NCBI GenBank assembly: GCA_005765155.1
Contig: VCCP01000004.1
Coordinates: forward strand, 5,332,001 to 5,396,000
Length of the DNA stretch: 64,000 nucleotides
Reading direction: 5' to 3'
Source of the DNA: Zelopaecilomyces penicillatus
Taxonomy: Eukaryota > Ascomycota > Sordariomycetes > Hypocreales > Pseudodiploosporaceae
The translations under genes were made by a program, and so were the position numbers. Position 1 is the first letter of the stretch, and each line of letters begins with the position of its first letter. The notes beneath the pieces are model-generated. The model made no database searches, had not been told where the DNA came from, and saw only the letters and a program-made list of their open reading frames with translations. This document shows positions 35,155 through 46,283 of this stretch, in pieces.

Positions 35155-36538
35155 ATGGATTGCTTCACTATGGATAGAGACTCGTTGATGCTGGCCATCC
35201 AGCTCCAGCATCAGGACCTGAATGTGTGGCGAGATTCCAGCAAAGGCAAGCAGCGTGCAGGCGAGCTTTCGGATGCGGACTTGGCTATGCAAGCGTGCCG
35301 CCATGAGCTAGAAGCAATGGCAACGCTGATTTCTGATCACTATTTGGGAATTAGCATTGCTCAGGCCGTCGATTCGGATGCTAGCGCCATAGCCGAAGTC
35401 GAGACGATAGAGAAGCAGGCGTCGAGAGATCATGACTTTGCCATGAGGCTGTCTACAGACCCTCAAGCAAAGCCTATACTAGTCAGACCCGAAGACAAGG
35501 AGAAAGAGCAGTCTGTGGAAGAAGTGGATGAAGATTTGATGGAGAAGTTCAAATCAATGAATTTTCTCGTATCAGTGGTGCCTGAGAATGGCTTAAACGA
35601 TGACCAGCTCGGGCACGCCGAATCGTCTACCTGGGCATCATCCCGCAAGCAGCCACACACCAGGGAATGCATCGCTTGCGGTGACCGCTTTCCACCCTTT
35701 GCCCTCTGTCGCTCGCCATGCGGACACGAATACTGCCGCGTGTGTCTCGTTGGCCTCGTCCGCTCGTCACTCCAGGACGAGTCCCTCTTCCCCCCTCGAT
35801 GTTGCAGCCAGGTGATTCCCATCATCCACGGACGATGGTTCTCTCCTAAACTCGTGGGCGAGTTTCGTGCAAAAAAGCTTGAGTTTGAGACTCCCAATCG
35901 CACGTACTGTTGCCAACCGTCGTGCTCTACATTTGTGCCCCCATCATTCATTGTCGGGGAGGAGGCACGCTGCCCAAAGTGCAGTTGCAGGACCTGTATC
36001 CATTGCAAAGAAGTGTACCACCAAGGTATCTGTCCAAATGATAGCGCATCGCAACAGGTTTTACAACTGGCACACGAGAACGGCTGGCAGCGGTGCTTCG
36101 CCTGCCACCGGCTAGTTGAGTTGGAGTTTGGATGCAACCATATGAGTATGTCTCCCGTCAGCAACTGTCTTGGATTTAGTCTCGCTAATGGTAGGCCTAG
36201 CTTGTCTATGCAGGGCTCAGTTCTGCTATGTCTGCGGCGAGCGTTGGAAAACTTGCCGTTGTCCACAGTGGCAGGAGGAGCGTCTCGTTAGAAGGGTGAA
36301 TGTGATTGTAGACCGAGGTGATGATGCAGGTCGAATAAATGAGAGGGTTCGGCAGATTCGCGTCGAACGAGAGAGACGCAATCTGGTGGAACATCATGAG
36401 TGCGCCCACGATGAATGGAATAGCCTGCCAGGCCCGAGACGATGTGAGGAGTGTGCCCAGTTTCTTCCACTGTTTATCTATGAATGCCAGTATTGTCATA
36501 TTATGGCGTGTAGACGATGCCGGTTTAATCGCCTTTAA
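35155..36538 (+). CDS. RBR-type E3 ubiquitin ligase
   Basis: Two exons, 35155..36145 and 36201..36538, encode 442 residues. An acidic, helical N-terminal region with a DLAMQACRHELEAM segment precedes the RBR module. RING1 starts ECIACGDRF (about residue 170) and includes SPCGHEYCRVCL. The IBR domain runs TYCCQPSCSTFVPP through CPKCSCRTCIHC. RING2/Rcat has CFACHRLVELEFGCNHM and QFCYVCGERWKTC. The intron falls exactly inside RING2, and splicing restores GCNHM-TC, where the Cys would be the catalytic thioester residue. RBR ligases accept ubiquitin from an E2 on that Cys and pass it to substrates. After RING2 an Arg-rich helix and a further Cys pair region (RRCEECAQF, CQYCHIMACRRC) follow. Similar short RBR proteins are common and numerous in filamentous fungi. 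Confidence 0.9.
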
Positions 36539-38494
36539 AGTTTTCAAGTTGGCAAAAGGTACCATTTCTGCGCTTGTAACAATGTGCTAGGAAATAATGA
36601 CTCACTCATTCCGAGTACCCCAATAATATTTGGTGATTTTGCATAGGGTGTTGGGTAGCAAAGACGACCATGGATCCAATGTTCTGACTGAGACATAGTT
36701 CAGCCAGCCAATATTGACGCTTGCTACCAAATCGGGGTTTCCTCTCATCTTATCTGATTCTTCTTGCCTCGTACGCTGGCTATTATCAATTTCGCATGAT
36801 GTCTAGTGGATGAGCAATTGCATTGCCGTTGAATGCATGCCGTCAAGCTGTCGTTGGTCTCCAAGGGGGCCGCTCTTAAATCCGTACTTTCAATCTCAAC
36901 TCTATAATGAATTGTTGCCGCTATAGCCACCTGGGCCCTGCTAGCAGTGCACGAAACAAAGATCATCGCTGATAATGAGGGCTTGGGAGACATGTAACGA
37001 TGGATATGAACCCCTGTAAGATGCCATTGCGAAACACGGAGATTGACAGTCCCGAACCTTTCCACATGTACTGTACTAGGCGCATACACAGTGTTGATAG
37101 GACAAGATAGCCAATTGTTTTTCCTTTTTTGTTCCATTCTCCCATCAGAATTCAGTCATCTTGACTCGTTATTTGCACGGATGGAATGAACAACTTGCTG
37201 GGCATTGTACCACCAAAAATGGCCTGAAGGATGGTTGAAAGATTTGGGCCTGCCAGAATCTGTCTTGGCACCTCGGCAATGAATGGATTTGGAGGTGGAG
37301 GGAGCAACGCAGCTCCAGCTTAAAAAAAATCGGTAGTGTGCAAAGGTGGGAAGAGGCTTGGAAGAACATTGGGAGTCTTTCCAAAGACGCGCTATAGGTA
37401 TGACAGTACACCTATCTGCCTTGAGACAAAATAATGATATATATAGACGTCGCCGTGTTCTCTTTTGCGCTGGCTGGCATAGCAGAACGCAGAATGACAC
37501 AGTAGCTAATAGTGCGGTTTTCGCTTCCCTTCCGGGGCGGCATGGATGGTGTCAGGTTGAACATAAGTAATTACGTTGTAATAAGGCGGCCCTGCAAGAC
37601 AATTAAATACACGTACAGTTTTGCTGTTTTTGGCGCAACAGACAGATGTATCCGACAGTCAATTTCGTTTTGACATGATGGGCCGAATGGGAAATGTGCC
37701 CAGCAGCGCATCGGGCCGCTGGATATGGATTCCATCACGGGGCACTAACATAGGTAGATTGCAACAGACGACTCGAGCTGAAATACGGAGTATTGAAAAG
37801 TAATTTGTACAGTAGCATTCTCTCATGAGACATGCCTGGGTGAAACTCAACAAAAAGAAGAAGAAAACGAGCTAGCTGGTCTACTGGATCCCACTGCGCC
37901 AACCGGCATTTAAAGAGTACAACTGTAAAGGCATCAACGGCAACAATATGGGAATACAAACAAAGACAGCCCTCTCTGGGGTTTTACAGCATGAGTGTAT
38001 CTGAAGTTGGAAAATAATGACAAGAGAGGTGGCCAGCCACAAATGGAGATTTGCGAATACTCAACTTGAACTTGTTTTGCTTTCTTTTTCTTTTCTCACC
38101 ACTGCAAACGGCGCTCATCCAAGTGCTGGCTAGTGATGTTGTGATGTGTGGTATTATGTACAGTTTGGAGAAAGATGCGCTGACGAGTGAGACCTCAATG
38201 GCTATTAAGCGTATGCTCTTTAGTGTTAGCCATCTACGCTTGAGACACAGCTGCTTTGCCTGCCTCACTTTGCCAAATATTTTCTTCTTCATTACGTCAA
38301 CACACCACACATACCGCGTACTGTACAATAGGCAATCACGTGTAGGGAAATGTCTAAAAAGGTATATAAACCAGGTATATACATGCCCTTTGGGTTCACA
38401 AAACATGTGAGAGCAAGTGAACCCACTGGTCTTACTCCGTACAAGTGTTATTGCCTGCTAAATATACCACCATCCCTATCTTTTCAAGCACAAC
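36539..38494. other. 2-kb gene-free stretch
   Basis: No frame here has a convincing start, splice sites or domain. It marks the border between the ordinary left part of the window and the gene-poor, decayed right part. Confidence 0.45.
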
Positions 38495-39841
38495 ATGGCC
38501 GCTGTCAGGTTGAGCTTCACTCATGCTCTCGTCACCTTCTTCGCCCTTTCTGGAGGTGTGCTGTCATCAGTCTGCCGCCACAACGAGGGCGAGATGGCGA
38601 TGAGAGTGTCGACCGGACTGCTCACATCGGGCAGAGTGGAGGAATGCTGCGCCTATTGCACAATGGAATCGGTGCCCGTCGTCTACGCCGGCACTAGTTA
38701 ACCTCACTACCATGAAATCCAAGCAGTATGTCACGGCGATAAGCGAGCGCCGCGCAATGGCAGATGCCCGCTTTTAACCTTTGGTGAAATGTGCCAAATC
38801 CAGTACGTGTGCAAGACCGGAGTTTGCAGCCACGAAGCATGCAGCTATGCAACGGCGCAGGAAGGCCACTGCGACAACAACAACGACTGCGGCTCTCCTT
38901 CGCGCAACCTCACCTGCGCGAACAACAAATGCAAGGTGCCACTGGGTGGCAAATGCGAGAGCGAGGACAACTGCGGCCTTGATAACTATTGCAAGCTCAG
39001 CAAGGGGGTCTGCCAGCAGGTCGTGGAGCCCAGCCGTGTGGGTGAGCAGTGTGGCGGCGAGGACCAATACTGTGGCGCCAGCCCGCCTACCGGAGCCCTG
39101 GACGGCAAATGTAGGCCCTACCAGCCAGTCAACGGCACCGAGTGCCGGGACACCATCACCAACAGCATCACCCCCCTCAGCAACATCGACACCGACACCA
39201 TCACCAACAGCACGTGTCGACTACAGCCGAACTACTTCTGTCCCGAGCACTTGTCCGAGAGAGGCCAACAGATTTCTTGCGGCTCGCTCACCATCGCCGA
39301 TCCTCCGTTGCCGCTCTATTGCAAGGACATCCTCGGCTCTAACCCTAGCACCGACCTCAATGCAGGTCTGCGCCCAGACGCCGTCCAGAGCAGCGACCTG
39401 CAGCAGCACGGCACCACCATCAGCATTGAAGATTTCCGAGCTCTCGGCACAACCTACCTCGAGCAGTCCCGAGACTGTGTGGGCGTACAATCTAGATTGC
39501 TTACCATCGAGACTGAGAAGCACTCCCAAGATCGTTTCATGACACCTCTTTCCCTGTGTCAACTGGATGACGGCAACAAGGCGGACCAATGCAGCAGCGA
39601 TGCAACCTGTGGTCAGAGAAAGTGTGAAGGGTGAGTCTGTCGGTCGACGCATGGGCAGACCTGCTTTGGGGACCGCCTGCCATGCCAGTCTGGTAATTAC
39701 TGTCTGAACCGACGGTGTGTGACGCTGCCTGAGATGTACTTGGAAATTGAGGGCGCTATTACAGAATACAAGCAAGAGGAGGAGGCTGAGAAACGGCCTG
39801 GAGGAAGCAAAAGAGCTATAGGGGCTATAAGATCTTGGTAA
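38495..39841 (+). pseudogene. Secreted Cys-rich (dickkopf-like) protein gene with two in-frame stops
   Basis: One reading frame from the ATG at 38495 to a stop at 39839-39841 would give about 448 residues but is broken by TAA at 38699-38701 and TGA at 39632-39634. Coding character continues across both: a signal peptide (MAAVRLSFTHALVTFFALSG), then many Cys-rich modules (GEMCQIQYVCKTGVC, CDNNNDCGS, CKVPLGGKC, DNCGLDNYCKLSKGVC), and after the TGA further modules (TCFGDRLPCQSGNYC). No intron of normal length with usable sites removes either stop in frame. The protein would be exported; function unknown. Both stops could come from single C-to-T changes (CAA and CGA), but the ancestral codons are not known. 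Programmed readthrough is a less likely alternative. Confidence 0.7.
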
Positions 39842-40131
39842 TGAGGAATCTTAATGCGTACAACTAATGCCTAATATTCTACTAGTAAGAGCATTGTTGA
39901 TTATCATATTTGATGATCCGCACCCTCGAGGCGCAATCTGAGACTCTTCGTGCTTGTAACAACGATATGCAGAATCGCAGACAATCCCGTTCCCGATCTT
40001 CATATTCATTGCACGTGGGGGGTCACTAACTCGGTGATTTTGTGCTGGCTATCCCCTCCCAACTGCAATTCTCTACGGAGCCTGGATGGCGCAAACTTCC
40101 ATAACCACCAGAAACTTTGGTGCCCAACAAT

Positions 40132-40539
40132 CTACTCGAACGCCCCTGCTACAGCATGCAAAGTATAGCAGAGCATTTCGGGGTAAAAATAGTCATGGAG
40201 TGTTGGTTTGATATCTTCTTGAGGAGGGGTAATGCCGCGCAACAATGGTAGAAATGGTTCTATAACCCAATCATAGAAGTCATCGATTGTGTAGCCATCG
40301 AGCTCAAATTCCTCTGCCACCTGAAAGAAGAAGTGATATCGCTCCTTCAAGGCTGGTGATTCTGAAAAGTTGTCGGCGAAGAGATAAATGAGGAAACAGG
40401 TACCATTGCAGATGACTCTGAGCTTCGAGTCAGTGTCGACGCTGCTGAATGTGAAATCGACCACAGTATGAAAGGGTATGTCTTGTGTGGCTGTAGTGAC
40501 TATTGCAGCGGGCGGCCATCGGTCTGGTACATATTGCAT
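40132..40539 (-). pseudogene. Fragment of a fungal kinase-associated family protein (uncertain)
   Basis: A single frame of 135 residues starting MQYVPDRWPPAA. Its centre, LDGYTIDDFYDWVIEPFLPL and then LHDYFYPEMLCYTLHAV, resembles the N-terminal region of a family of fungal proteins that usually continue into a protein-kinase-like domain. Here the frame stops right after GAFE, and no kinase domain can be read downstream in any frame. It may be a truncated remnant or a short stand-alone protein. The family assignment is from memory of the motif and is tentative. Confidence 0.35.
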
Positions 40540-40810
40540 ATTGAAGATTTCAGATGAATGCTTGGTCTGTTCAAATCTGTCGATTGTCCGAGAGATGATG
40601 ATTCATGAAACTGTATTAATGCTCTCCGTTAATGCTGTCCACGTACAAGTAAGGTTGATAGAGAGCTCTGCCAACAGGACTTGCGGCCGCTCAGTGTAGA
40701 GAGCAACTTCATCTGCAGATGATAAAAAGGAACAAACCACTGCAACTAGGTAAGTTCCCGTTTTAAACTTGTGGCCAATTTATAGCCCTTTCGCGACGCG
40801 TGAATCGAGC

Positions 40811-41108
40811 ACTTGAACTGACCTGTCACGGTAAAGTTCAGCAGACCCCTCGGCCCACTTTAAAAGATCATAGGCCAATCGGCGGCTTACAGCCAAACCT
40901 GTAAAAGGTGGGGCACAGGTCAGATGAACTTGAACTCTTTTTAAAATAAGAATATTTAGATTAAAAAAGTCAATCTGATCTATTCCCTACTTTTGCCAGG
41001 ATTGAACGCTAATGATTATGCATTAGTTAAAGTTGAGAAAAAAATCCCGATTAGGCAATTAATAGGCGAGGGGTCAGCTCAGTGCACGCGTAACAGGTCA
41101 GTTCAACT
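40811..41108. mobile_element. MITE-like element with terminal inverted repeats
   Basis: The ends 40811..40830 and 41089..41108 are inverted repeats matching at 18 of 20 positions, with a perfect 14-base core (TTGAACTGACCTGT against ACAGGTCAGTTCAA). The span is about 300 bp, non-coding and AT-rich inside. A third copy of the ACAGGTCAG core lies internally at 40915. Size and structure fit a miniature inverted-repeat element, but no clear target-site duplication was identified. Confidence 0.45.
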
Positions 41109-41478
41109 TTACCCACGCCCGGCCCGGTCCGGTCCGTTTGGTGTATCCGATTTTACGCCGACGTGCCGTACCACACACTGGCGCTAAACGCGCCGCAACC
41201 ATGACGCCCAGATTCCAACGTCGTAGGCATTGCAACTCTGGCTTTAGGAGTAAATCCTTGATTATGTTGAAGATTACGCACATATCGATTCCAAAAGCGC
41301 GTCATCATAGTTTCTTAAAGACATTGCATCAATTCATTGTTGTCGGGAACGGTGACGCGACTGCCGTGTAGTGTTACAGTGCCCCCATTCATAGCTCTGT
41401 CTATCGACGTTTGCTTCCTTCCTAATCACCAACCCGTACTTTGGTCACATTCATCATACAATCTTCTCTCTCTTCACC

Positions 41479-42065
41479 ATGTCTAGCTCTGTTAACCAGA
41501 GCCAAGCTCAGGCAACCGCGCCAACGTCTATTCCACCAGCCCCGCCGCTGCCCCCCTCTCTCTCCAGCAAGCATACCAAGCCCTCCAAGTTTATCAAGTT
41601 AAAAACGAGAAGCGCGCCAACTAGATGGTTTTATCCGTCGCTAGATACACCTCGACATCTCGGTTACTCTGAACCAAGAACCGGCCAATACTTTTTCTAT
41701 GGCACACTAATGGACCCTAAAATGCTTGCAGATATCCTAAAGTTGGAGCATGAGCCGGTCTTACGACCAGCAAATGTAGTCGGATATACATGCAAACTTT
41801 GGGGCCAGTATTCCGCCATTGTCGATGGAAAATGGGCGCTACTGTTAGTGGCACTGCGTACAATGTCACAAGTGTTGATGATGCCAGGAAGCTTGCTTCT
41901 TACGAAACTAAGAACTATTAGATAAAAGAGTGCATGATCAACTATACGGATGGGAAGCAACCTGAAGTGCAGCATGGCTGGCTTTTCATGTTTGCAGGAA
42001 GCCCGAGTGATCTAGAGGATGGTGCTTTTGACTTATCAAGGTGGCTAAAACGAGTTGGAGGGTAG
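41479..42065 (+). pseudogene. Gamma-glutamylcyclotransferase / AIG2-like gene, broken
   Basis: The ATG at 41479 opens a Pro/Ser-rich N-terminus followed by the family core YFFYGTLMDPKMLADILKL and YTCKLWGQYSAIVDGK. The frame is then wrong: after the A4 run at 41829..41832 the expected continuation (GTAYNV, KLASYETKNY) lies one frame over, so a base has been lost. Within that second frame TAG at 41919-41921 interrupts ETKNY and IKECMINYTDGK. The C-terminus (HGWLFMFAG, LSRWLKRVGG) ends at 42063-42065. Intact members have a GGCT-like beta-barrel fold that cleaves gamma-glutamyl or related amide bonds. Two independent lesions make loss of function likely. Confidence 0.72.
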
Positions 42066-43553
42066 ACGAAGAAGTCTTGTGCGGTACATGAAACGCCTAC
42101 TGTGGGTTTCTACTGTTGCTCTTCATTTTTTTTATTTTTTTTTAACTTTAGTTGTGTACTGGGCGAAAGGGAGAAGCGGCTCTTTTCACTTGCTGGAGTT
42201 TTTAGCATGTTAAGCGCTTCGCATAGCTGCTGAAGCTGCGTGGAGGTAGTTTGACAGCCAAGGATTCGGTCTATCTTCAAAACTTTATATTTCACGGTCC
42301 AGGTTATGTTTTCTTGTGTGGAATGTGAGGAGCATAAGATGATGGACAGTCGCACCCTGTTTATACATGTTTTATCAAGGCTGTGAGTTAAAAGGGTTGT
42401 ATTACACTGTAATTTGCAGCCCAGATCATATATTTCTTACAGAACAGGGGATACTTCGGTCGGCACCTTTTATGACCGGACATTCACCGATCGGACGATG
42501 CCGTCTTGTTTATCCAATGACTCAGTTTCGAATAGCCATTCCTCATCAGCCCAAGAGCCGCCTCGCCCCACAACAAGCCATCTTACTTTAAGGTGATCAA
42601 ACTTTTACTGTACAGTATTAATACATCGATCTTGTTGTTACGGACTGTGGCCCAGGTAGTTTGCTAGCTAGGCTGTAGGTACCACCTCTGAGCATGGAAT
42701 TTTAATATAGCGGCTAGCCTCAGGTACACCTGAGCAGCATCCGAATGCAGTTAAACTCCGAATCATGATACTGCACACCGCTGCTCCCGTAGGTTAATGC
42801 ACGAGCCAGAATATCGGCTGGTAATTGCTCCGGCAATTGAGTCACTATGCGCTTTTTTTGCCGATTTGGATTGTGCAGGCGAACACTTCAATGCAGGGGG
42901 TTGAAGACATCTGTCTGTTACTATGTCCGACTGGCTGGGAAACTCTAGTCAGGCTGGGAGTCGAAGACGACCAATGAATTGTGGAGACGTCACTCTTCTA
43001 GATTCCGGGGTAGGAGCAGGGCAATTGCGAGAAACTGTAATTTAGAGGTAATAGGCTTGGTGCTAGGCTTAATCTATCTCAGTTACAAGCGTGAGTCACG
43101 CCAAAGATTGTCCACAGTTTTTGCAATCAAGCCTTCTACTGTGGGATCCCACAGATCACTTATTGATGCATACCTATCCTACTTGCTTCAGACCAGACTC
43201 GTCCCAATTAAGAAGCCAAGACACTAGCGTGATGGAGTATCTGTCAGGTTACCGGAATGGGAAGTGGAATGATATATGCATCTCATATGTCATGAGTAAC
43301 CTACGAATCCGGCGAGATATTATTCAGCAATATCGCAGCAAAGGAATGAACATTATAAAAAGACTTGATTTTGCGTTGTTCTGCCAGTATTTCATGTTAG
43401 TTAAGCTACACAATCTTGTCTGCTTTGTAATCCCATTTCTGGCAACATGAGTATTTAAACACTGACAAGGGAGGTCATGAATAAACGCTCAAAAAATCAC
43501 CTTGGTTAATGCTAACTTTCTTAAAACTACAGAAGATCTCTCATTACATTAGA
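42066..43553. other. 1.5-kb gene-free stretch
   Basis: No coding sequence or clear repeat is supported. An open frame begins upstream of the next gene at 43509, but its first 15 codons look like leader. Confidence 0.45.
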
Positions 43554-44402
43554 ATGCCTATTATTCACTGCATTCGACATGGCCAAGGCGTCCACAATGT
43601 CGCTGGCACCTACGACATCCCCGACCCTGGCCTGACTTCCCTTGGCAAGGAGCAGTGCGAAAATCTGCGTTTGGCCTCGTTCCAGGACCTATCCAGGATT
43701 GCGCTCGTTGTTGCGTCACCCATGTGCCGAACATTGAACACTGCCGTTGTGCTCTGCACACCAGCACTCGTTTCGCTTACCCACTGTGCGCCGCAAATTT
43801 TAGCACTCCCTGAAGCGCAAGAAACGTCAGACGATGCAAGCGATATTGGCTCTGACCCATCCGTGCTAGCCTCCATCGTCGCCAAGAATAAATGGCCAGT
43901 AGATTTATCACTAGTCAAGGAAGGCTGGAACGATAAGAGTCCCCGAAGCCGCTTCAGCCCCGACAGCACTGCTCTCCGGAGGCGGGCCCGAGACGTCAGG
44001 GTGTTACTCCGCTCCAAGATCCGCGAACTAATATCCGCAGGCAATCCAGACCCGGAGATTGTTCTAGTTACACATGGCAGCTTTTTGCATTTTTTTACAG
44101 ACGACTGGGAGGATGCGCATCAATTCCCAGCTACGGGCTGGCGCAACTGCGAGACACGATCTTACGTGTTCGAGTGCGACTTTTCTGCAGATCAGGACGA
44201 CGAGGTACGATTGACGGAAACAAAAGAGAGTCGCACAAAAAGAGGAAAGGAACATCCGATGTACAGTAGGGAGAAGCAGCCAGCGCTATTTGATTTTGCG
44301 ATGCAGCGCTGGGGTGATGAGGGCTTGCAACGGCCAGATCTACTACGCCAGACTGAGGATTCTATCCACACGAACATGACTGCAATTGAAGTGGACGCTT
44401 AG
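43554..44402 (+). CDS. Histidine phosphatase (phosphoglycerate mutase-like)
   Basis: A single exon of 282 residues from the ATG at 43554; an in-frame ATG at 43509 would add 15 residues, but MPIIHCIRHGQGVHN is the usual family start. The RHG motif at residues 8-10 gives the phospho-accepting His. A second conserved element is VVASPMCRTLNTAVVL. The C-terminal catalytic His lies in IVLVTHGSFLHFF. These are the hallmarks of branch 1 histidine phosphatases. Fungal members of this subgroup are widespread and their substrates mostly unknown. It is one of few intact genes in the right half of the window and has no visible lesion. Confidence 0.85.
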   Translation: MPIIHCIRHGQGVHNVAGTYDIPDPGLTSLGKEQCENLRLASFQDLSRIALVVASPMCRTLNTAVVLCTPALVSLTHCAPQILALPEAQETSDDASDIGSDPSVLASIVAKNKWPVDLSLVKEGWNDKSPRSRFSPDSTALRRRARDVRVLLRSKIRELISAGNPDPEIVLVTHGSFLHFFTDDWEDAHQFPATGWRNCETRSYVFECDFSADQDDEVRLTETKESRTKRGKEHPMYSREKQPALFDFAMQRWGDEGLQRPDLLRQTEDSIHTNMTAIEVDA

Positions 44403-44680
44403 AATATGGAATAAATTGCATGACGACCTTCCTTGGGAAACTTACTTATTTGTTCGTCTAAAACCTCTATGCACCGTGGCCACCAGATCGTGTATGTAGC
44501 TGTAGGGTTGAGTGAGGCATGCACAGGCCATGCTTTATAGTCTGATATGAGGTGAGGGTGATCGGCTAGTGATTCACGCTCGCAAGTAACACTTGTATTC
44601 AGATATAATTCATACTGTATGCTGAGCAACGACGTAATTCTGCAAAACAGTCTTTTCCTATGGGGCAAAATGTACAGAGT

Positions 44681-46283
44681 TCAAATGTTCAGCCAGTCGG
44701 ACACTCTCGTAAGCCCTTCGGTCTTATCCTGGATGACGAATAATACCTTGGCTTGCAGGTTCAATGCTTGTTTTCCATTGCGGAATACGCGAATTCCTTC
44801 CACATCATCCTTTGTAACACGTCTTTGATCCGCCACTAGCAGTGAGTCTCCATCAAAAGAGGGAACATGTAGGTCTCCCGACATGTGTAGCCTTATGCCG
44901 TGTTCGAGCTCTATGATTCTCTGCGCAATGGCGCATCTGACTGGTTAGTCCCACAAAGTTTCTCGTGAGCATAAAAGCTTGTTCATTGCTGAAAGTGCCC
45001 CAAGTCTTACATGAAGTACGCGACATTTTACTGCCGTGTAGTACAGTAACGACCCGAAACCTATACCGAACATGAACTTTTCATTCGTCAATATGCAGCT
45101 TTTTTGAACTTCAACTGCAAGATCAACCACCTTGCGAAACAAGTCTTTATGCTGGTTGTAAGCATAATCATCTGGAGAAAGTCCTGGCTCAATCCAAATT
45201 TGTGCAACGGCTCTCCGAATTTTGAGTAGTGCCACGGCGCGCATATACTTGCCGTGCTCAATGCTTGAAGAGCAGTAGGAGGTTAGGCGAAGCTTGCACT
45301 GCAGAGTCTTGAACGCCACCCACCATATATCAAGGTCCTACCGCAACTCTTGCTTCAACAGCGTCGTCCTTTCAAAGCTCACTGGCTCGGTCACAAGTCC
45401 GAAACGGTGATTGTCATTTGCGTGAGCCAACGGCGCACATCGGTATAGCAATATATCTAGTGATGATTCCGCCTCACAAAATCCTATCAAAAGGCATCTC
45501 GAATATCTAGAATCAGAGGGATGGGGGAAACGTTAGCGCCAAAGAAATAAGGAACGAGGCTTAGATGACGAAAGACAGCGACCAAATCCTCTGACACAAT
45601 TGAAGAATTGAGCACAGATATGCCATGCTTCACATGTCTGATGGCCATTTTTGCGTCTCCATAAAGAAATTCAATACAGATGAACAGAATACAGCAAATC
45701 AGAACTGCATCGGCAGATCTAACAGCCACCTGAGAGGTAATTTCTTTGATAGCCGCATTGTAATGTTGGATAGCGAAAAAGAATTTGTCACCTTTTGGGG
45801 CTAGCGGAAACCTTGTCTTCTGAACATAGAACTGTTCATAAAAGGAGCTCAGAGCCAGCGTCGCGTGTCGTATTGCAGGGTCTGCTTGCACTGTCCTCGG
45901 AACTTGATCAGTCCAAAACGTGTTGTCAAGCGGACCGCTCAGAACAGGTGCAACAAGCTGACGGAAGAAATAAAGGGATTTCAGTTCTTTTGTGTCCAAA
46001 CGTGGCATCTCTGATAAGGCCAAACGCGGATCAGCATTTAAAAGATACTCCCATTTGAAGGAGCCGACTGGTGCAGCCTCGTAACCGCCGCATTCTCTAC
46101 CAGATGTTTTGCACCGGCAGCAGCCAGGGCGCTGCTCATCGCATTTGATTCGCCGCATTCTAATGAGTCATGTTAGCTATTATAACTTCATGTATCGCCA
46201 AATTTTGCAGGACAATAACAGCTGAAGCCTTACCTGCATGTTCGGCAGCCTGTTTTAGTTCTTTCAATACCGTGTCTCGGCAT
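44681..46283 (-). pseudogene. Zn2Cys6 transcription factor gene with multiple lesions
   Basis: Exon 1 (46283..46234) and exon 2 (from 46159) encode an N-terminal zinc cluster, CRTCRMRRIKCDEQRPGCC then RCKTSGREC, with the six metal-binding cysteines spaced as in the family. A fungal transcription-factor middle region follows (YFFRQLVAPVLSG, AIRHATLALSSFYEQ). Coding then breaks: a frameshift at about 45487-45495 next to a T4 run, TAG at 45338-45340 inside ELR/DLDIWW, and TAA at 44945-44947 between RETLWD and PVRCAIAQRIIELEHGI. The conserved C-terminus ends at 44681 (VSDWLNI). The intact protein would have been a DNA-binding nuclear regulator. It lies between the two PKS loci, but a former role for either is only a guess. 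Confidence 0.75.

Noticed and set aside
35155..36266. Long minus-strand frame opposite the RBR ligase
   Set aside because: It mirrors a Cys-rich coding region and has no start context, domain or splice logic.
39632..39660. A 29-base intron removing the TGA at 39632
   Set aside because: The donor GTGAGT looks good, but 29 bases is too short for an intron and the join does not keep frame.
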